DNA of 64,000 nucleotides. It comes from Siderastrea radians. Lineage: Eukaryota; Cnidaria; Anthozoa; Scleractinia; Rhizangiidae. The notes beneath the pieces were generated by a model that worked only from the letters and a program-made list of their open reading frames with translations, did no database searches and was not told the DNA's origin. The first letter of the stretch is position 1. Each line of letters opens with the position of its first letter. Positions 49,601 through 61,752 of the stretch are shown piece after piece. Both the position numbers and the translations under genes were made by a program. Location of the stretch: contig OZ024892.1 in NCBI GenBank assembly GCA_964017195.1, positions 11,914,071-11,978,070 of the forward strand, read 5' to 3'.

Positions 49601-52600
49601 TCAGTACGTGACAGTATTCTAAAATGAAAACTCGGTAGGCCTACCGAGTTTTTATGTTAAAAGATGGCCCTAAAATATATCGACTTGCACGTTTCCAGCT
49701 CCGTAGAGTCCTTCGTTATTTCAAGTATATGTATTCTGCGCCTTGTCTGGCGTGGCAATGGAAACCGGCAATTCGTACTCAATCTCGACCTCGTACTCCA
49801 ATCTTATTTAAGTCCAATTTATGTTTGAGCTACCTGATCAGAAGCGACAAGTTCTGTCTTGTACGCGATTTCCAGTGTAACAAAATAAATGTGTGAATCT
49901 CAATTCTTTTGTTGTGCTTTTTCTGTCAGGCATTTTATTCTATATAATAGTCTCCCGGGAATAGTCTTTTCTTTTTTTACTGCGTGAAAATTAGTTGGCA
50001 ACACGACAATACCGCCGTCATAACTTCCTGCAGACATTGCAGACATTCGTTTATTCGTTTCTGCCCGTGATTGCGTGACAAATTTTAAAACGTCTCTGAC
50101 AATTTGCGTTCATGTGACGTTGCGAGACAAAAAGACACTCGAAAAAAATTGCGCCCTAAAGATTGTGTGACAAATTTGACCCTCGTCTGTCAAAAATAGG
50201 CATATCGTCCGTCGTCTATCCTCCATCGTCTATCGTCCATCGTCCATCGTCTATCGTCCAGAATCCAGCGTCTTGGTTTTAGCACATGCCGGTTAATCAG
50301 GACACGTCCCTAGTTTTAAAATTAATTAAATCAAATCAACATTAACACCGCGCTTCTTCTTCTTTTCCCCCAAAACCTCTCCTATGCTTGTCTGTTTCTT
50401 TAGGCACTAGAAATAGAATTGCTCCTCAGTTTAGACGGTTTTCTTTGCTTTGTTTTTGTGAGATAAAGGGAGGAGAAATCTGCAAATTTAAATTCACTTT
50501 TAATTTGTTTACATACAGTTGGCGGCGTTGCGACGAATCATCGCCATGGCGCGTTGCAATGAGGCAAAGTTTAAAGTTGAAAAACGCCACTATCTCCAAA
50601 TATCTCCAGCTAATTTTTTATTATGTCATGTAAAATTTATCGGCCCTTAATATATGTAAGATTTAGGGTGGAGTAATTTGGAGCTTTTTTAAAAGAGACG
50701 AGGAAAGACAACCATGTCATGTTTTTCGGCAAGAGCAAGCATTCGACACTCTCAAATTGAGCGCATTTTTCGGAAACTTACTGTGAAAAAGATTGACTAA
50801 TGTCCACGCAGACATAAGCATTTTAACCTGTGAGCCAGGACTGTGAAAAAACGTTTTAATCATAGTGCACGGCTGGCTGAAAAATAAATAAAGAAAATGA
50901 GATTTCCGGTTTGTTGAAAGGTAAATTTTGCCGGCCACCAAACGCACCGGAAGCGCGGAAAGAGCGCTCGTGCCAGTGCTTCTCCCCATCACACATCGCT
51001 TGAAGAGCGGACTGCTCGTTTCATCGCCCAACCTTTTTCCGCCCTGTTTCTAGTATTGGACGCGGGCGCGGGGAATTTTTCAACCCAAATATTCCACAGT
51101 TATAGATTGCTAGATTTAAAATGTAAATAAAGTTGAACCGTATTTCTGTTTCAATATATATTTACTGATAGTTTGATCAAGGCTTTCTCAGCGAGGCTCT
51201 GAAAACATTATATATGTAAGTTTAGGAAGGCTTGGTGGAATGGTGGGGGGGGGGGGGGGGAGGGGCTAGTTTACCTCCAGTACGGAAAATTGACTGAACA
51301 GATTTGGGGCATATGGAAAATAACCATAGTTCTATTCCTCTAGAAATTTGTCCGTCAGTTACAGAAGACTCATTTGATGAGAGTATTGTGAAGCCAGAGA
51401 AAACTGTTAGCAGCAGTGCCCTGAAATCAGCCACCCAGGAAACACAAACAAGGAAAAGAAAAAGACCAGTGAGTGCATGAACCATATCTAATGTTGGTGG
51501 ACTACGCCTAAAGATGTTCATCTCTAACCTGGTGACTTCTACCCCTCTTTCACACCCGGTTCCCATTCTATCCGAGGGCCTGGAACAGGATAAATGGTTC
51601 CCTGCCCTCTGTCCCAGTGCCCCTTTATGAGGCAACAAGTTTACTCCTTTCAACTTCCACTTGTTATTTTGGCTTTGATCTTCAAAACAAGGAATTGCTT
51701 GAACGAGCACAGGCAGGGACGGCGGAGCGTATTTTGAAGTGGGGGGGGGGGCTGAAAACGAGCGCCGGAGGCGCGAGTTGGTAGGGGGGTTTGGGGGCAT
51801 CCTCCCCCAGAAAATTTTGAAATCTAGAGTCTCGGAAATTGTATTTACAGCATTCTCCGCGAGATACTTCTTGACTAATTAGCCTGGATAAAGCGTAAAA
51901 TGAAAGGTACTTTTAGTGCTTACAGTAGTATTTTGGAGGTTATTTCTCAGCTTTCCGGTCTCCTATGCTAACCTGCGGTTTTTTGACACAAGCTTCCCGT
52001 CTGTGGGAAGGAAGCACACGCTGAGAAAATGTTAAAAATACGTAAACCCGAAAAGTTTCCGACGAGGTTTGTATAAAGTTGTAGCTTTGTAAATTCTTGT
52101 GACTTAATCAAGCAATTACAATTTAAACACTAGTTTCATCTGGCAAATACTCTTATGTATTTTCTCGAATAACTACATATACTAAAACAAAATAAAATGT
52201 CGTCCTCCTCAAAAGTGGGGGGGCTAAAGCCCCCCCAGCCCCCCCGCCTCCGCCGTCCCTGGCAGGGTTGCCACAGGTCAGGAAATGGTCACAGAAATAA
52301 TTTTTTCAGGATGAGGAAAAAATCAGGGAAAGGTGGTATTTCAAAGAGAAGTGAATATCAAATAATACACAAATAGATTTGTCAAATAAACAATTTTTAT
52401 TTCAGAATTACACCCGCCTTCGTTTCTGCATCAGTACCCTGTGCCACTAACTAGACCTGTTGCTTCTTTTAAATATTTGTGTACAAAATTACTGAGTCTT
52501 ACCCTAGCTGTTCCCAATTCGTAATCAATCTAAAATTGCGATGGAAAAGTGAGAATCTAATAATTAGATTGAATTGAATTTTCTTTTCTTGAGCTAATCA

Positions 52601-53188
52601 ACTTCCCCTTTACAATATGAAATGTAATTTTGTAAAATATTTTCCGTGAATGTATAATGTATGTTACATATTGTTTATTGCTAAAAAAAATATAATGTCA
52701 AAAAAAGAAAAGCCAGTGAAAATTGAAATAAATTAAACAGAGTTGTTTTATTCTTGTCCAAGCCTGAATTGATAAATTTCAGGTACCCCTCAATTCAGCA
52801 GTTTTTTTTTTTTACTGAATGAACAATGCGAGCAGCTGTCATTATCAATAATAAACTGGGTGAAAGGGACATCTGTAAGGGAAGGTTGGAGGCCGCTTCT
52901 ACTTTTGACTTTTGTTTATTTGGACAGGTGCAGAAATTTTACATTTATCAGGGAAAAGTTGGGGTAAAGTGAGGGAAGTCTGAAAATCCATCTCTATGGT
53001 AACCATGGAGCAGTAATAAATACCGAAAATGGATTTAAACAACGTACAGATTTTCAAACGTACGTCATAAATGTATTTGTCATATTTTTCAGAAGAGAAC
53101 TTCAACAGATCAGAAAGGCAAACGCCCCTGCAGATCACAGCCAATTATCATGAAAGGAAGAGCTAAACAAAGGATTATTGAAGAATGA
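46634..53188 (+). CDS. Unrecognised 188-residue protein, acidic with basic C-terminus
   Basis: Exons: 46634-46746 (MEAGNFGFAEIPGEDQRVED...), 46958-47190, 51344-51468, 53093-53188; GT-AG borders and phases all agree, stop TGA at 53186. I do not recognise the family. The first 115 residues are acidic with aromatic and Leu clusters (IDELIRKYLY, VPELLLMENIHDLPETY, FLSILEEIIARDE); residues about 116-155 are Ser/Thr-rich; the last 40 contain KRKRPKRTSTDQKGKRPCR, a likely bipartite nuclear signal, ending GRAKQRIIEE. If intron 2 is retained, the frame stops at 47240, giving a short form ending SAICAQSYSLL. Intron 2 (47191-51343) holds nested transposons. Its promoter carries CRE and E2F-like motifs. 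AATAAA near 53428. Confidence 0.72.
47726..47778. repeat. (GACGATR)n 7-bp satellite in the arm
   Basis: Seven units GACGATA/GACGATG in the left arm; mirrored at 50206-50262 in the right arm. Confidence 0.9.
48307..49248. mobile_element. Third-level nested element, GCTCCGTCAATTCC ends
   Basis: GCTCCGTCAATTCCAAGCGT at 48307 mirrored by ACGCTTGGAATTGACGGAGC ending 49248; the next blocks (GGGCATTTGTCGGG) are also inverted. 942 bp, non-coding. Lies inside the Mutator-like element. Confidence 0.82.
49626..49653. repeat. Perfect short palindrome AAACTCGGTAGGCCTACCGA
   Basis: AAAACTCGGTAGG / CCTACCGAGTTTT with no loop; could mark another element end. Confidence 0.85.
51713..52262. mobile_element. 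~550-bp MITE with CAGGGACGGCGGAG ends
   Basis: CAGGGACGGCGGAGCG at 51713 is mirrored by CGCCTCCGCCGTCCCTG ending 52262, with G-run/C-run subtermini. In intron 3 of the 188-residue-protein gene. Target duplication unclear. Confidence 0.82.
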
Positions 53189-53574
53189 ATTACTTCTCTT
53201 TATAAACCTTTAAAGAGGAAATTTGCGAACATGCCTCAAGAAAAATGCTTCATTTTATTTAAGAGAAATTATTTAATATACTCCTTAAATGTAACATAAA
53301 ATCTACTAAGCATGTAAAGTAGGATCTTCAAAAACAAGCCGTGTCTAAAAAGTGCAATGTTAATGCACAGATGATGTAGTGTCAACTCATTGACTTAACT
53401 TTTAACTGCATGGTTTTTGTGGCTTAAAATAAATGCATAATTTTTATAACAACTCTATGGCCTATTTAAAGACTATTTTTACAATGTGACACACTTTTAA
53501 CATAATTGCTGATCCTAGCAGTATATGGGATGCATGTCACCACGAACTCAGTAAATATGACCTATGCTCATTAT

Positions 53575-53790
53575 GAGTCTCCCAGTAGCTCAGTGGTTAG
53601 AGTGTCTGACCGGTGTATGGGAGGTCATGGGTTTGATTCCCGTCCAGACTCAGATTTTTCTTTGTCCTACACTCATGACATGTTCAATACTCCATCTTTT
53701 CTTACTGTGACTTCTACTTGTGACATGAAGGTGGGGTTGTCGATAAGAGGGCGTTCTAATAATGCTGGAGGTTGAGGATTTCCCATCTTT
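53575..53790 (+). repeat. tRNA-derived SINE
   Basis: Head 53575-53651: AGTAGCTCAGTGGTTAGAGT (A box) and CATGGGTTTGATTCCCGTCC (B box), GAGTCT/AGACTC ends. The anticodon arm does not fold properly and a body CAGATTTTTCTTTGTCCTAC follows, so it is a SINE, not a tRNA gene. Confidence 0.75.
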
Positions 53791-53949
53791 TATAATAGCA
53801 GTCACTGACTTGCTTTGATAGAAACACAAAACATTGACAGCGTCAGGTCAAAAAAAAAAAAAACAAGAAAAAACAAACCATGCCACTGACAATGTTTTCA
53901 GAGGACCTCCCTGAAAACCACTTAATGTGAAGGGAGCTTCCTCCATAAA

Positions 53950-53980
<31 letters not shown>

Positions 53981-54461
53981 ATTATTATTACTACCCTCAA
54001 ACCAAAAGTCCAGCATGTTAACCACTTGACAACTGCCACTCCCCACCCCTCGACCCAGTACTTACATACCCCTTAGTAGTGGGCTGGTTGTTCGAAAGCC
54101 GGGTAACGCTAACCCAGGATTAAAAGTTAATCAATTACAAGGTTCCTGTTTCTCTTCTTGAAAACAGTTTTCACAGATAATTTTGGGGAGTTAAAAGCAA
54201 CCAAAGTGAAAACATAGGGCATGAAGGATTTTCAGGAAAACCCATCTCCTGGCGACAAGACTGCCGTTAAAACTGGATGCCACTCTTGGGTTGGCTTAAT
54301 CCTACTTTAAACAACTGGGCCCTGAATAACAGGGGGAAAGGGAAAAGGAGAGAATCAATTCATCATTTCCCCTCCCAAAATGCCTGATACTTGGGTTACT
54401 TAAAAAAAGACACAAAGATTGAAAGTTTCTCTTCTCTAGTTCTAGTCAGTGAAAGTAAAAC

Positions 54462-54600
54462 AATTTTAGGCTTTCTTTTCGCAACTGCATAAGTTGCGTT
54501 AATAACTGCGAGGATCTTCTTTACATTTATTTCTTCATTCCGCAGTTCAAATATATGAATTTCATATATTCATGATTTCATCTTCATCTTTCCCGGGTAC
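54462..54600 (+). repeat. SINE body, 5'-truncated
   Basis: GGCTTTCTTTTCGCAACTGC to TTCATATATTCATG; the first 75 bp recur at 54714-54780 and a diverged copy at 57540-57680. Confidence 0.8.
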
Positions 54601-54632
54601 ATTACGAACCAATTTAATGACCAGCTCCCAGT

Positions 54633-54785
54633 GGGCTTGTTAGCTCAATTGGTTAGAGCGCTGCACCGGTATCGCAGAGGTCAGGGTTCGAATCCCGGCA
54701 AGCCTGATTTTTTCAGGCTTTCTTTTTGCAACTGCATAAGTTGCGTTAATAACTGCGAGGATCTTCTTTACATTTATTTGAAACA
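54633..54785 (+). repeat. SINE with tRNA-Thr(GGT)-like head
   Basis: 54633-54705 folds as a cloverleaf: acceptor GGGCTTG/CAAGCCT, D arm GCTC/GAGC, anticodon loop CCGGTAT (GGT), T loop TTCGAAT. The anticodon stem and T stem each have a mismatch and the SINE body follows directly, so a SINE is preferred over a functional tRNA. Confidence 0.75.
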
Positions 54786-55913
54786 ATTTTGTTGACACCA
54801 GTCCAGTTTATTAAGACTGTAAAAAGATTTAAATACAGACATTATGAGAAACCTTACAGCATATTTTTTACATTTCAGTTATTAATATTCCAGAAAATTC
54901 ATTTTCGAAACATTTAAATAAAATCTGTGGCTGAGGCGATTCTACGAATTTTTGTAATAAGGAAGAATCTTGTATATAATAATTTTCTTTCGAGTCCATA
55001 TCATTTAATCACCTCAGTAAAAAACAAAATAAGTACTCCAACCTAATAGCATAATATAGTAGTATAAATACCTTTTACAAAATTGTTCTGTTTTAGTTGA
55101 AATAACCTTGTTGCCATTTGTTACAATCAAGGACCGTATAGAAATTTTGCCAATAAATTTTAACAAATTCTTTTTACACATACTTTTAGCTACTTTTACA
55201 TATTTTTACCTCATACATTTTCCTTACATATTTTTGCCCCTTTGTCACTTTATATATCTATGCAAATTCATATTCTCAACATTTCGCTTGATAATGACCG
55301 AAGAGCGGTGGAAACGTCGTGAATTTTTACCGTTAGTTTTTATTGTCAAATTTTAAATGAGTTTTGTTTGTGAATGAACAAATGAAAGAATATATGAACA
55401 AAATCATGTATGAACTGAGGACAATAAAAGTTATTGTGGAAAATGTATGCAAATTGGATTCACATAATACTTACCACATCTAATCTTATTACAGCTGTAT
55501 AGAAACTCACAATAATTGTGAGTTCAAGAGTATACTGGGAGCATATAACAACTCGGAACATCCCATTTACACTGCCCACTGACAACAGTGCCATCATGTG
55601 TTCACATGTCGTTATAATGTCAGGATCATTCATTGATTTACTTTTATTAACTTCTTGTTAACATGTTCGGCTTGAAGAATGGAACTTAAAGATGATACTT
55701 AAGGCTACTGGGGCTATCTAAGTGCATCCATATACATGTATGTGCAGTCTGCCTCCAACCAAAGTGTGCCATTAAGATATAAACTGGACACGGCATCATA
55801 CATGTGTGTGGTTTGATAAATTATCCTTTCTGTCTGATCCTTAACCTGAGGGTTTTCATCCTCTGTTTTTAATTGCTTTAATTATTTTTTGAGAAAAGAA
55901 AGTGTCATTAACT

Positions 55914-58900
55914 CTAAGGAAAGTTAAGTAGAGTGAATAGTGTTCCTAAAGATCTCAAGCTGACAATGCGCCGTTGTCGTCTGAAGAACAATTTCCACGA
56001 AAAAGGGAGTTGCATCTGGCAAACCAAGTAGACACCAGTACAACCCAATATAAAGAACAACACAGTGGTGAAAGACAGTCTCTTTGTTTCGGCATCCTAG
56101 AAAGAGAGAAGTGAGTTAGACACGTTTGTACTTCTCAACTGCTAAATGAGCAGTGGTTTCAAAAAATCTAATGAAGCAAAGTGATCCTCACAGTGATGTA
56201 CACAATTAAAGAAATTGTGAGTAAGGCCGCGGGTGACAAGCTGCTCATGAATAAATTTATAAGGCAAAATTTTGGTGGAGGTCGTATGTTAAAAAACTTT
56301 AGATCTTGATCGTTTGGGAGCCGATTTCGTTGAAACTTAATAGAGGGCTTGAGGAACGTTGGAAGTGCAACAAGATTGTTTTTCCTTTGATAAATTGCGT
56401 TTCTTTGCGATGCTTTGAGCTTCCAAAGTTAAGATTTGGTAAAACGCGACTCCGTGTCCAAGTTTTCTCCTCGTGGAGAAGACAACGCTTCTTGATTTTG
56501 CCACTAATTGATCAGTTAAAACCTCTATTGTGTCACAACAGAAGCCGATTTTGTGATTTCAAGTTTCACTGAAAGTTATAAGCCTTTAAATTAGTAAAAT
56601 CGTCCTTGTTTAAATTTGAAGACTTAAAAATTCTGTTAAAAAGCCTGTTTTAAAAAAGTGCTTCTGTTGTGACAACCTACAACACACCTATTTTACCTGT
56701 CTGCTGTGTCAGTTCAGGAAATTTTATATCCGCGCTGTATTCTTGGACACAAAATTGGTGGTTTTACGGCTTCCGAAGGCTTATCGAAGAAACACGAGTG
56801 TTTAAGCCAGGAATATTTTATTATGCAAATTATGGATATAAAAATTAAGAAGCTATTGTTAACACTCCAGAAACAAACAATAGGTTGCATGCAATCTAAA
56901 AAAATCGTGTGTTTTCCGTCAAAAATAAACGAAAGAAAAAAGCATTGGTGCTGAACCAATTAATATTTATACCACACACAAAATAGAAAGAGAATTTTAC
57001 TATCGAAATTTTCAAAGCGGATTTTTTCCGCTTAAACGTAGAATTAAACACTAATTAAAACCAAAAAGAACGACGAAATCGAACTCTTTTATTATTTTCC
57101 AGTCTGTGGAGCAGTGTATATATACACAGAAAAAACTTCACGGAGTTCCACTTACGAAAGACCCATATGTTGATTAATACTGGACACAAAATTGGTGATG
57201 TTGATAAATATTCGAGATAGAGATAGAAACAGTATTTTATTTTCGTTTTCTTTTGCTGGAAAAATTCTAAAAAGTTGCAATTAACGTTTCAACTAACAGA
57301 TGAAGAATAAAAAGAACGGTACAGATACAACAAGCGAGCGCTCAACGCATTTATTATTATTGTTATTCTAAACATTTTTATTTAACAATACTTAAAATGC
57401 ACAACATTTTCTGCCACCCGATTAAACACACGAGCAATCATTGATGCATAAACTAAAGATTTTATACTGCAGAGCTTACTCATGAATGTTTCGCGCAATA
57501 AATGAATACTGATGATCTTGTCTCTCATCCGCGGCCTTAAGCCTGAAAAAAATTTCAAGGCTTTGGAAATTTTCAGGCATAATCGCAATTTCTTTAATAA
57601 TGTACATAACTGCGAGGATCATTTTCTTCATTTGATTTCATTTCTGCAGTTCACATGTATGATTTATTTTATACTCATTGTCATCTCAGTTTCAAAAACT
57701 AATTAACAGTGAGTATGAAGTTCGCCTCTTTGACAGAGCTTGAAAGAGGCCTGTCGAGAGAATGGAACTACTTCATTGGAGAGAAATCTGGGGAGATTCT
57801 ATTTAAACCAAGTTCCCAGACTTTCCGGTCACAATGTACTCCATCGCCATTATCTCCAGCAGTTGCCTTAATAAAAAATATCTTAGCACTTCAAAATATA
57901 ATGTTAGTAGATAAAGTCTTCCATACCTCAAGTTGTGCCAGTTGTTCTGCCTTATTATACAGCTGTGATTCTTTCCAGTAATGTATATAATTAAACAAAG
58001 TTGGATACAAAGGGTAGACAGCCTCTACTTCAGCCTGTAAGTGAATTTAGAGTAAAGCATTTTATAAAAACCATCAGCATTCAATCTCTAAGATGATTAC
58101 CGGTACATTATAGCAGCAATGGTTAACAAAAAGGTGCCCACCCACCAGTCAATTTTTGGATGGGACAATCCCACTATGTCAGTTTGCAGGTTATCTATTT
58201 ATTTGTAGCTTTGCCAGATTTTCAGCAGCCTTTGTCAATCAGCTAGGCCATGAAAAAAAACTGATTATTGAAGACAAAGTTCCTCAAACAAGCTCTCAGT
58301 TTCTTGGTTTTGCCTTTTCAGGGGTTAAATTCCAAGGGGGGACTTATTCTAGGAAGGGTGCTTAATTGAGAAACATAATTATATGGTAACTAAAAAGGAT
58401 TCATAGAATAATTTGAAAAATTCAGTTTTGGGAGGCATTTTTTAGTAGCACAATCCTTTCAGATCATGTTAGCGCACCACAATAATTATTACATGTAACA
58501 ACCACGGCCTTACTTAAATGATATTTTAAATAGGCTGCTGTGTTTATCACCTACCTGCAGATTTTTACTTGGAGGATTCAAGGTGCTAAAACAGTCCTTT
58601 TCAAGGATTTCTGGACTCCTCTCTTCACTTCCCCACAAACAAATTTTGTATGTAAATGGGATCTAAAAAGAATGCAGACCAAAAATAGATAAACCTCTAT
58701 TGGGAACTGGGTGCCTGACAGCAGATTTTTGCATTATATACAGGTTTTGAACAATTTTGCAATATACCTGTTTTTATGATTCAGGTGTGAAATTAGGTAT
58801 GGACCTCACATACTGTGTGACCTTTAATAGTTTCAAAATGTGAAATGTATGGTGACACTGAAACGTAAGTAAGTAAGCAAGTAATTAATTAAGTAAATGG

Positions 58901-60732
58901 TTTATTTACAGAGTATCTGCGTAGTGGCTCTTCATCTGTTACTTGCTAATATTGCGAGGAATATTTACATTCGAGTTCAAAGTAAAGGTTAACTTATCTT
59001 TTAAAGTCGTTGTGTTTAGTTGTGCTTGTGGCTCTAAATGGCGAATTTAAGTGATCTGAAGGGTTTTAGGAGGCTGCTACTGTACATAAGAGAAGAACAA
59101 AGGAGGAAAAATGTGTTTCAGATTAGCCCAGTTCCAAGCCGTTTTCCACTTAGAAATTCCTATCGCTGAACTTCGAAACCTACTAGGGCAAGCTGGGTGG
59201 TTGAAGTTTCTTCTCGTATCATTTAATTGAAAATTTGTCAAAAACTCAAGGTACAAGCTGCCAAATAACATCACGAAATCTGTCTATTGAAACTCCAAAG
59301 ATCCCACGGCTGAAATTTTGTGTCCCAACCTGTAACTATCATGCCACTAACTCTTTTCTGATTGGATGTAATGTGTGGTTCCAGAAAATATCCACACCCC
59401 TACCACAGAGGGTCATTGGAAATTCCGAAGGGGAGGGGGGTCTTATAGGCCAAAATTTTTAAAGAAATTCCTGAGCCTAATCTAGAAATTTCAGAGCGGT
59501 GGGAGTTCAAACCAAAAAAACCCTCCGTGGGGGGAGTATTGGTATTTTCTGGAACTTACAACACAATTCGTACTGTGGGAGAGGAAATGGCATCACATTT
59601 GCAGGTTGGGACACGAATTCCAGCTGCAGATTGTTGGAGCTTCGATAGCTGGTGGCTCATGTCAATGTCTAGAGTTTTCAAAAAATTTCCAACTATAATA
59701 AATGATAAAAGAAGAAACTAAAAAGGTCCCCGTAACTAACAAGGTCCCTAAAAGTGCATTAGGTTAAACTGTTTGTAACTTAACAGTCTCTTAAGCTGCA
59801 TCTTGCCAATGAACTACATGTGGTTCAAAATAACCACCCTTATATACAGGTTGTATGCAATTTTGCAATATACCTGTTACACTGCAGTACCTACCATTTT
59901 TTCAGTAGCTGAATAGGCAAAGATGCCCTCGTCACCAACAGAGGATTTTAAAGGAACAAGTGAAAAATGTGACGTCAAAGATGATGAGATGAGGGATGCT
60001 AAGTGATGCACTTCACTGTGTTCAGGAACTTTGGCATTTTTTTCTGAAAGTCAAAATTGTCTGTCAGTCACAGCTCAGGCAAACCTTCAAAGACCCAAAA
60101 TGTCAATCCCACGTGGTTGATTATTTGGAGGGGGGTAGCTTATGGGAAGTCAGATCTCAGAGAACTTGAGGTCTTTTGTTGGTTTTACAGATAATACGTC
60201 ACCCTGATATATTACGAGATGTGTAGTTTTTTTTTAGCCTCACAAGGACAATGGAAATGCAAGTAATGTGCAAAATGTCCAGAAGTATAGTAGCAATTTC
60301 CCAAACTTCAATCCTTGTGTATAATTTTGTTAATAAGAACTTGTCCAGTAAAATTATTTTGTCATCTCTTTGGAACTGTTGGCTTCTTATAATAATTAAT
60401 CTATTTTCTTTGAAACTGTTCACCTTGTGCTGAGAATTTACCGGTAAACATATTTTAAAATTAGTCACTTACTGGACATTTTTTGCTATCTACTCTTAAA
60501 CTTACTGATTATTGAAAATCGTGGTTTTTCAGGCTGAAGAATTTCCATCATCCACATGCAGGTATAATTTCATAATTAATCAGATTAATAGCAAAGAAAA
60601 TACTAGAAATTATAATTTAATAAAGCTTACCACCATTTGGAAAAATTATTTGCCTTTGTCCTGAATGAAATGAAATTAAGGCGTCAAAATTTTTTGCAGA
60701 GGTAAGCTCCCTTATAACCCTACATTCCGGTT
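55914..60732 (-). CDS. M14 zinc carboxypeptidase-like membrane protein, 3' part only
   Basis: Minus-strand exons: 60732-60631, 60043-59895, 58662-58555, 58034-57927, 56096-55914; phases agree, about 216 residues. The first exon reads EPECRVIRELTSAKNFDALI then SFHSGQRQIIFPNGG: this is the M14 segment with the third zinc ligand (His of SFHSG). Then a poorly conserved exon (residues FAYSATEKM at its end), then IPFTYKICLWGSEERSPEIL and DCFSTLNPPS, the substrate/catalytic-Glu strand. The last exon has a hydrophobic helix (LSFTTVLFFILGCTGVYLVC) followed by FFRRQRR, a type I anchor with short basic cytosolic tail. Where active M14 enzymes have the catalytic Glu, Cys seems to stand here. The HxxE zinc motif and N-terminal exons were not found up to position 64000 and probably lie beyond the window. 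Confidence 0.75.
57530..57705 (+). repeat. Diverged SINE copy
   Basis: TTTTCAGGCATAATCGC...AACTGCGAGGATCATTTTCTTC...CTGCAGTTCACATGTATGAT matches the SINE body at 54462-54600. In an intron of the M14-like gene. Confidence 0.65.
59373..59564. mobile_element. GTGTGG-family MITE, copy d
   Basis: GTGTGGTTCCAGAAAATATC ... TATTTTCTGGAACTTACAACAC; AAT on both sides (59370-59372, 59565-59567). Intron of the M14-like gene. Confidence 0.87.
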
Positions 60733-61752
60733 CTGAAAAAGAGCAAATTAAAACAAATGTCATTTTGCATACAAGATGGAAGTAATGTAGAATCCAACCC
60801 AATAGATTGAATTAGTAAGTTCAGGCTCATCAAGGCCAGGGCTTAGATCCAGTTTTGGTAGCATGAAGCTTGAAGCCACTAAGTGTATCTTTTTTTTTAT
60901 TGGCTAGCTCATCTCTTGTATGGGATGAGCTAGTCGATAAGGGTTTGAACCTCTGGTGGACCCTCCCTGTATGAAACTGTATTGAGTACCACCATGCAGG
61001 AGAATTCCTCTCCTTTGCTCAGGCTATGGAAAGATTCAGGAAAGTCAGACTCCCTGTAAACCACCCCCCCCCCCCCATGCCCACCTCAACAATGATCCAA
61101 GTTCCTTTTAAGAACACTAACCAAGCAGCCAATAACTTACAATGAGATACTACCTTGAATTACAAAAATCAGTAGTTAGCTCTGTTGCAATCATACATTT
61201 TATGATTGACCACTGGGCAATAATAAATTAAAGCACATTAAATTTAGCGTACTTTTTCATGTGCTTAAGTTACAAAAAAAAGTTCTTTAAGTGAAAACAT
61301 CCTGCTCCAGAAGATTCAGCAGGAATTTTAAATCATTGAAAGAGAATTTGCTAAACAAACTGTGTTTGTTGGATCATCTACTATCGCAAGCTAACTGAAA
61401 AACAGAAACAAAACTAACAGACAAAAAATAGCTTTTCTAATACAGGGTATAAAAAGTTATATTTCTAGAATGGGGTATTAATAAATTGCCTTACTCTAGA
61501 TCAGGATATCACTTAAAATGCAAATCCCTTCTAAAATGGTGTCCAAATTTGGAGCCCTGAGCAGCACACACCCACCCACCCAAAACCTAACACTCCTCCC
61601 CCCTGAGCCACAATTCAGCAGAATCAGTTTCAATATCAGTGTTCAAGAAAAGGGAGAAGTCACAGGTCAGCAAACTAAGTGGCAAACTTGTGAGTAAAAT
61701 CTGTTGAGTTCTTACAATGCTATTTCCCATCTCAGAGCTGCAAATGAAGCGC

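Larger units (their letters stand above)
47700..50290. mobile_element. Mutator-like (MULE-type) element nested in the hAT-like element
   Basis: Long inverted arms of about 188 bp (47700-47887, 50103-50290), each with a 7-bp (GACGATG)n array. GGTTATCAGG (47690-47699) and GGTTAATCAGG (50291-50301) flank it, a roughly 10-bp duplication with one indel. Long arms plus a 9-11-bp duplication are Mutator-like traits; no transposase. Confidence 0.75.
47386..51046. mobile_element. hAT-like element, 3.66 kb, non-autonomous, with nested insertions
   Basis: Perfect 33-bp terminal inverted repeats at 47386-47418 and 51014-51046, beginning CAGGGCGGAAAAAGG (CAGGG ends are typical of hAT). Flanks TTTCTAAC (47378-47385) and TTTCTAGT (51047-51054) agree in 6 of 8 positions, fitting an 8-bp target duplication. 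No transposase-length frame inside. Lies wholly in intron 2 of the 188-residue-protein gene. Confidence 0.88.
53189..55913. other. Convergent spacer with SINE cluster
   Basis: Holds 3' UTR of the 188-residue gene (AATAAA near 53428), two tRNA-derived SINEs, a GAT/TAT microsatellite (53950-53995) and, near 55290-55325, a GAAACGTCGTGAATTTT box common in coral repeats. No exon recognised. Confidence 0.5.

Noticed and set aside
51222..51800. 192-codon minus-strand open frame
   Set aside because: Overlaps the real plus-strand exon 51344-51468 and G/C runs of MITEs; proline-rich ends come from homopolymers.
53575..53651. tRNA gene
   Set aside because: A and B boxes are present but the anticodon arm does not fold and spacing in the acceptor region is off.
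54633..54705. tRNA-Thr(GGT) gene
   Set aside because: Mismatches in the anticodon and T stems and a SINE body directly after it make a SINE head more likely.
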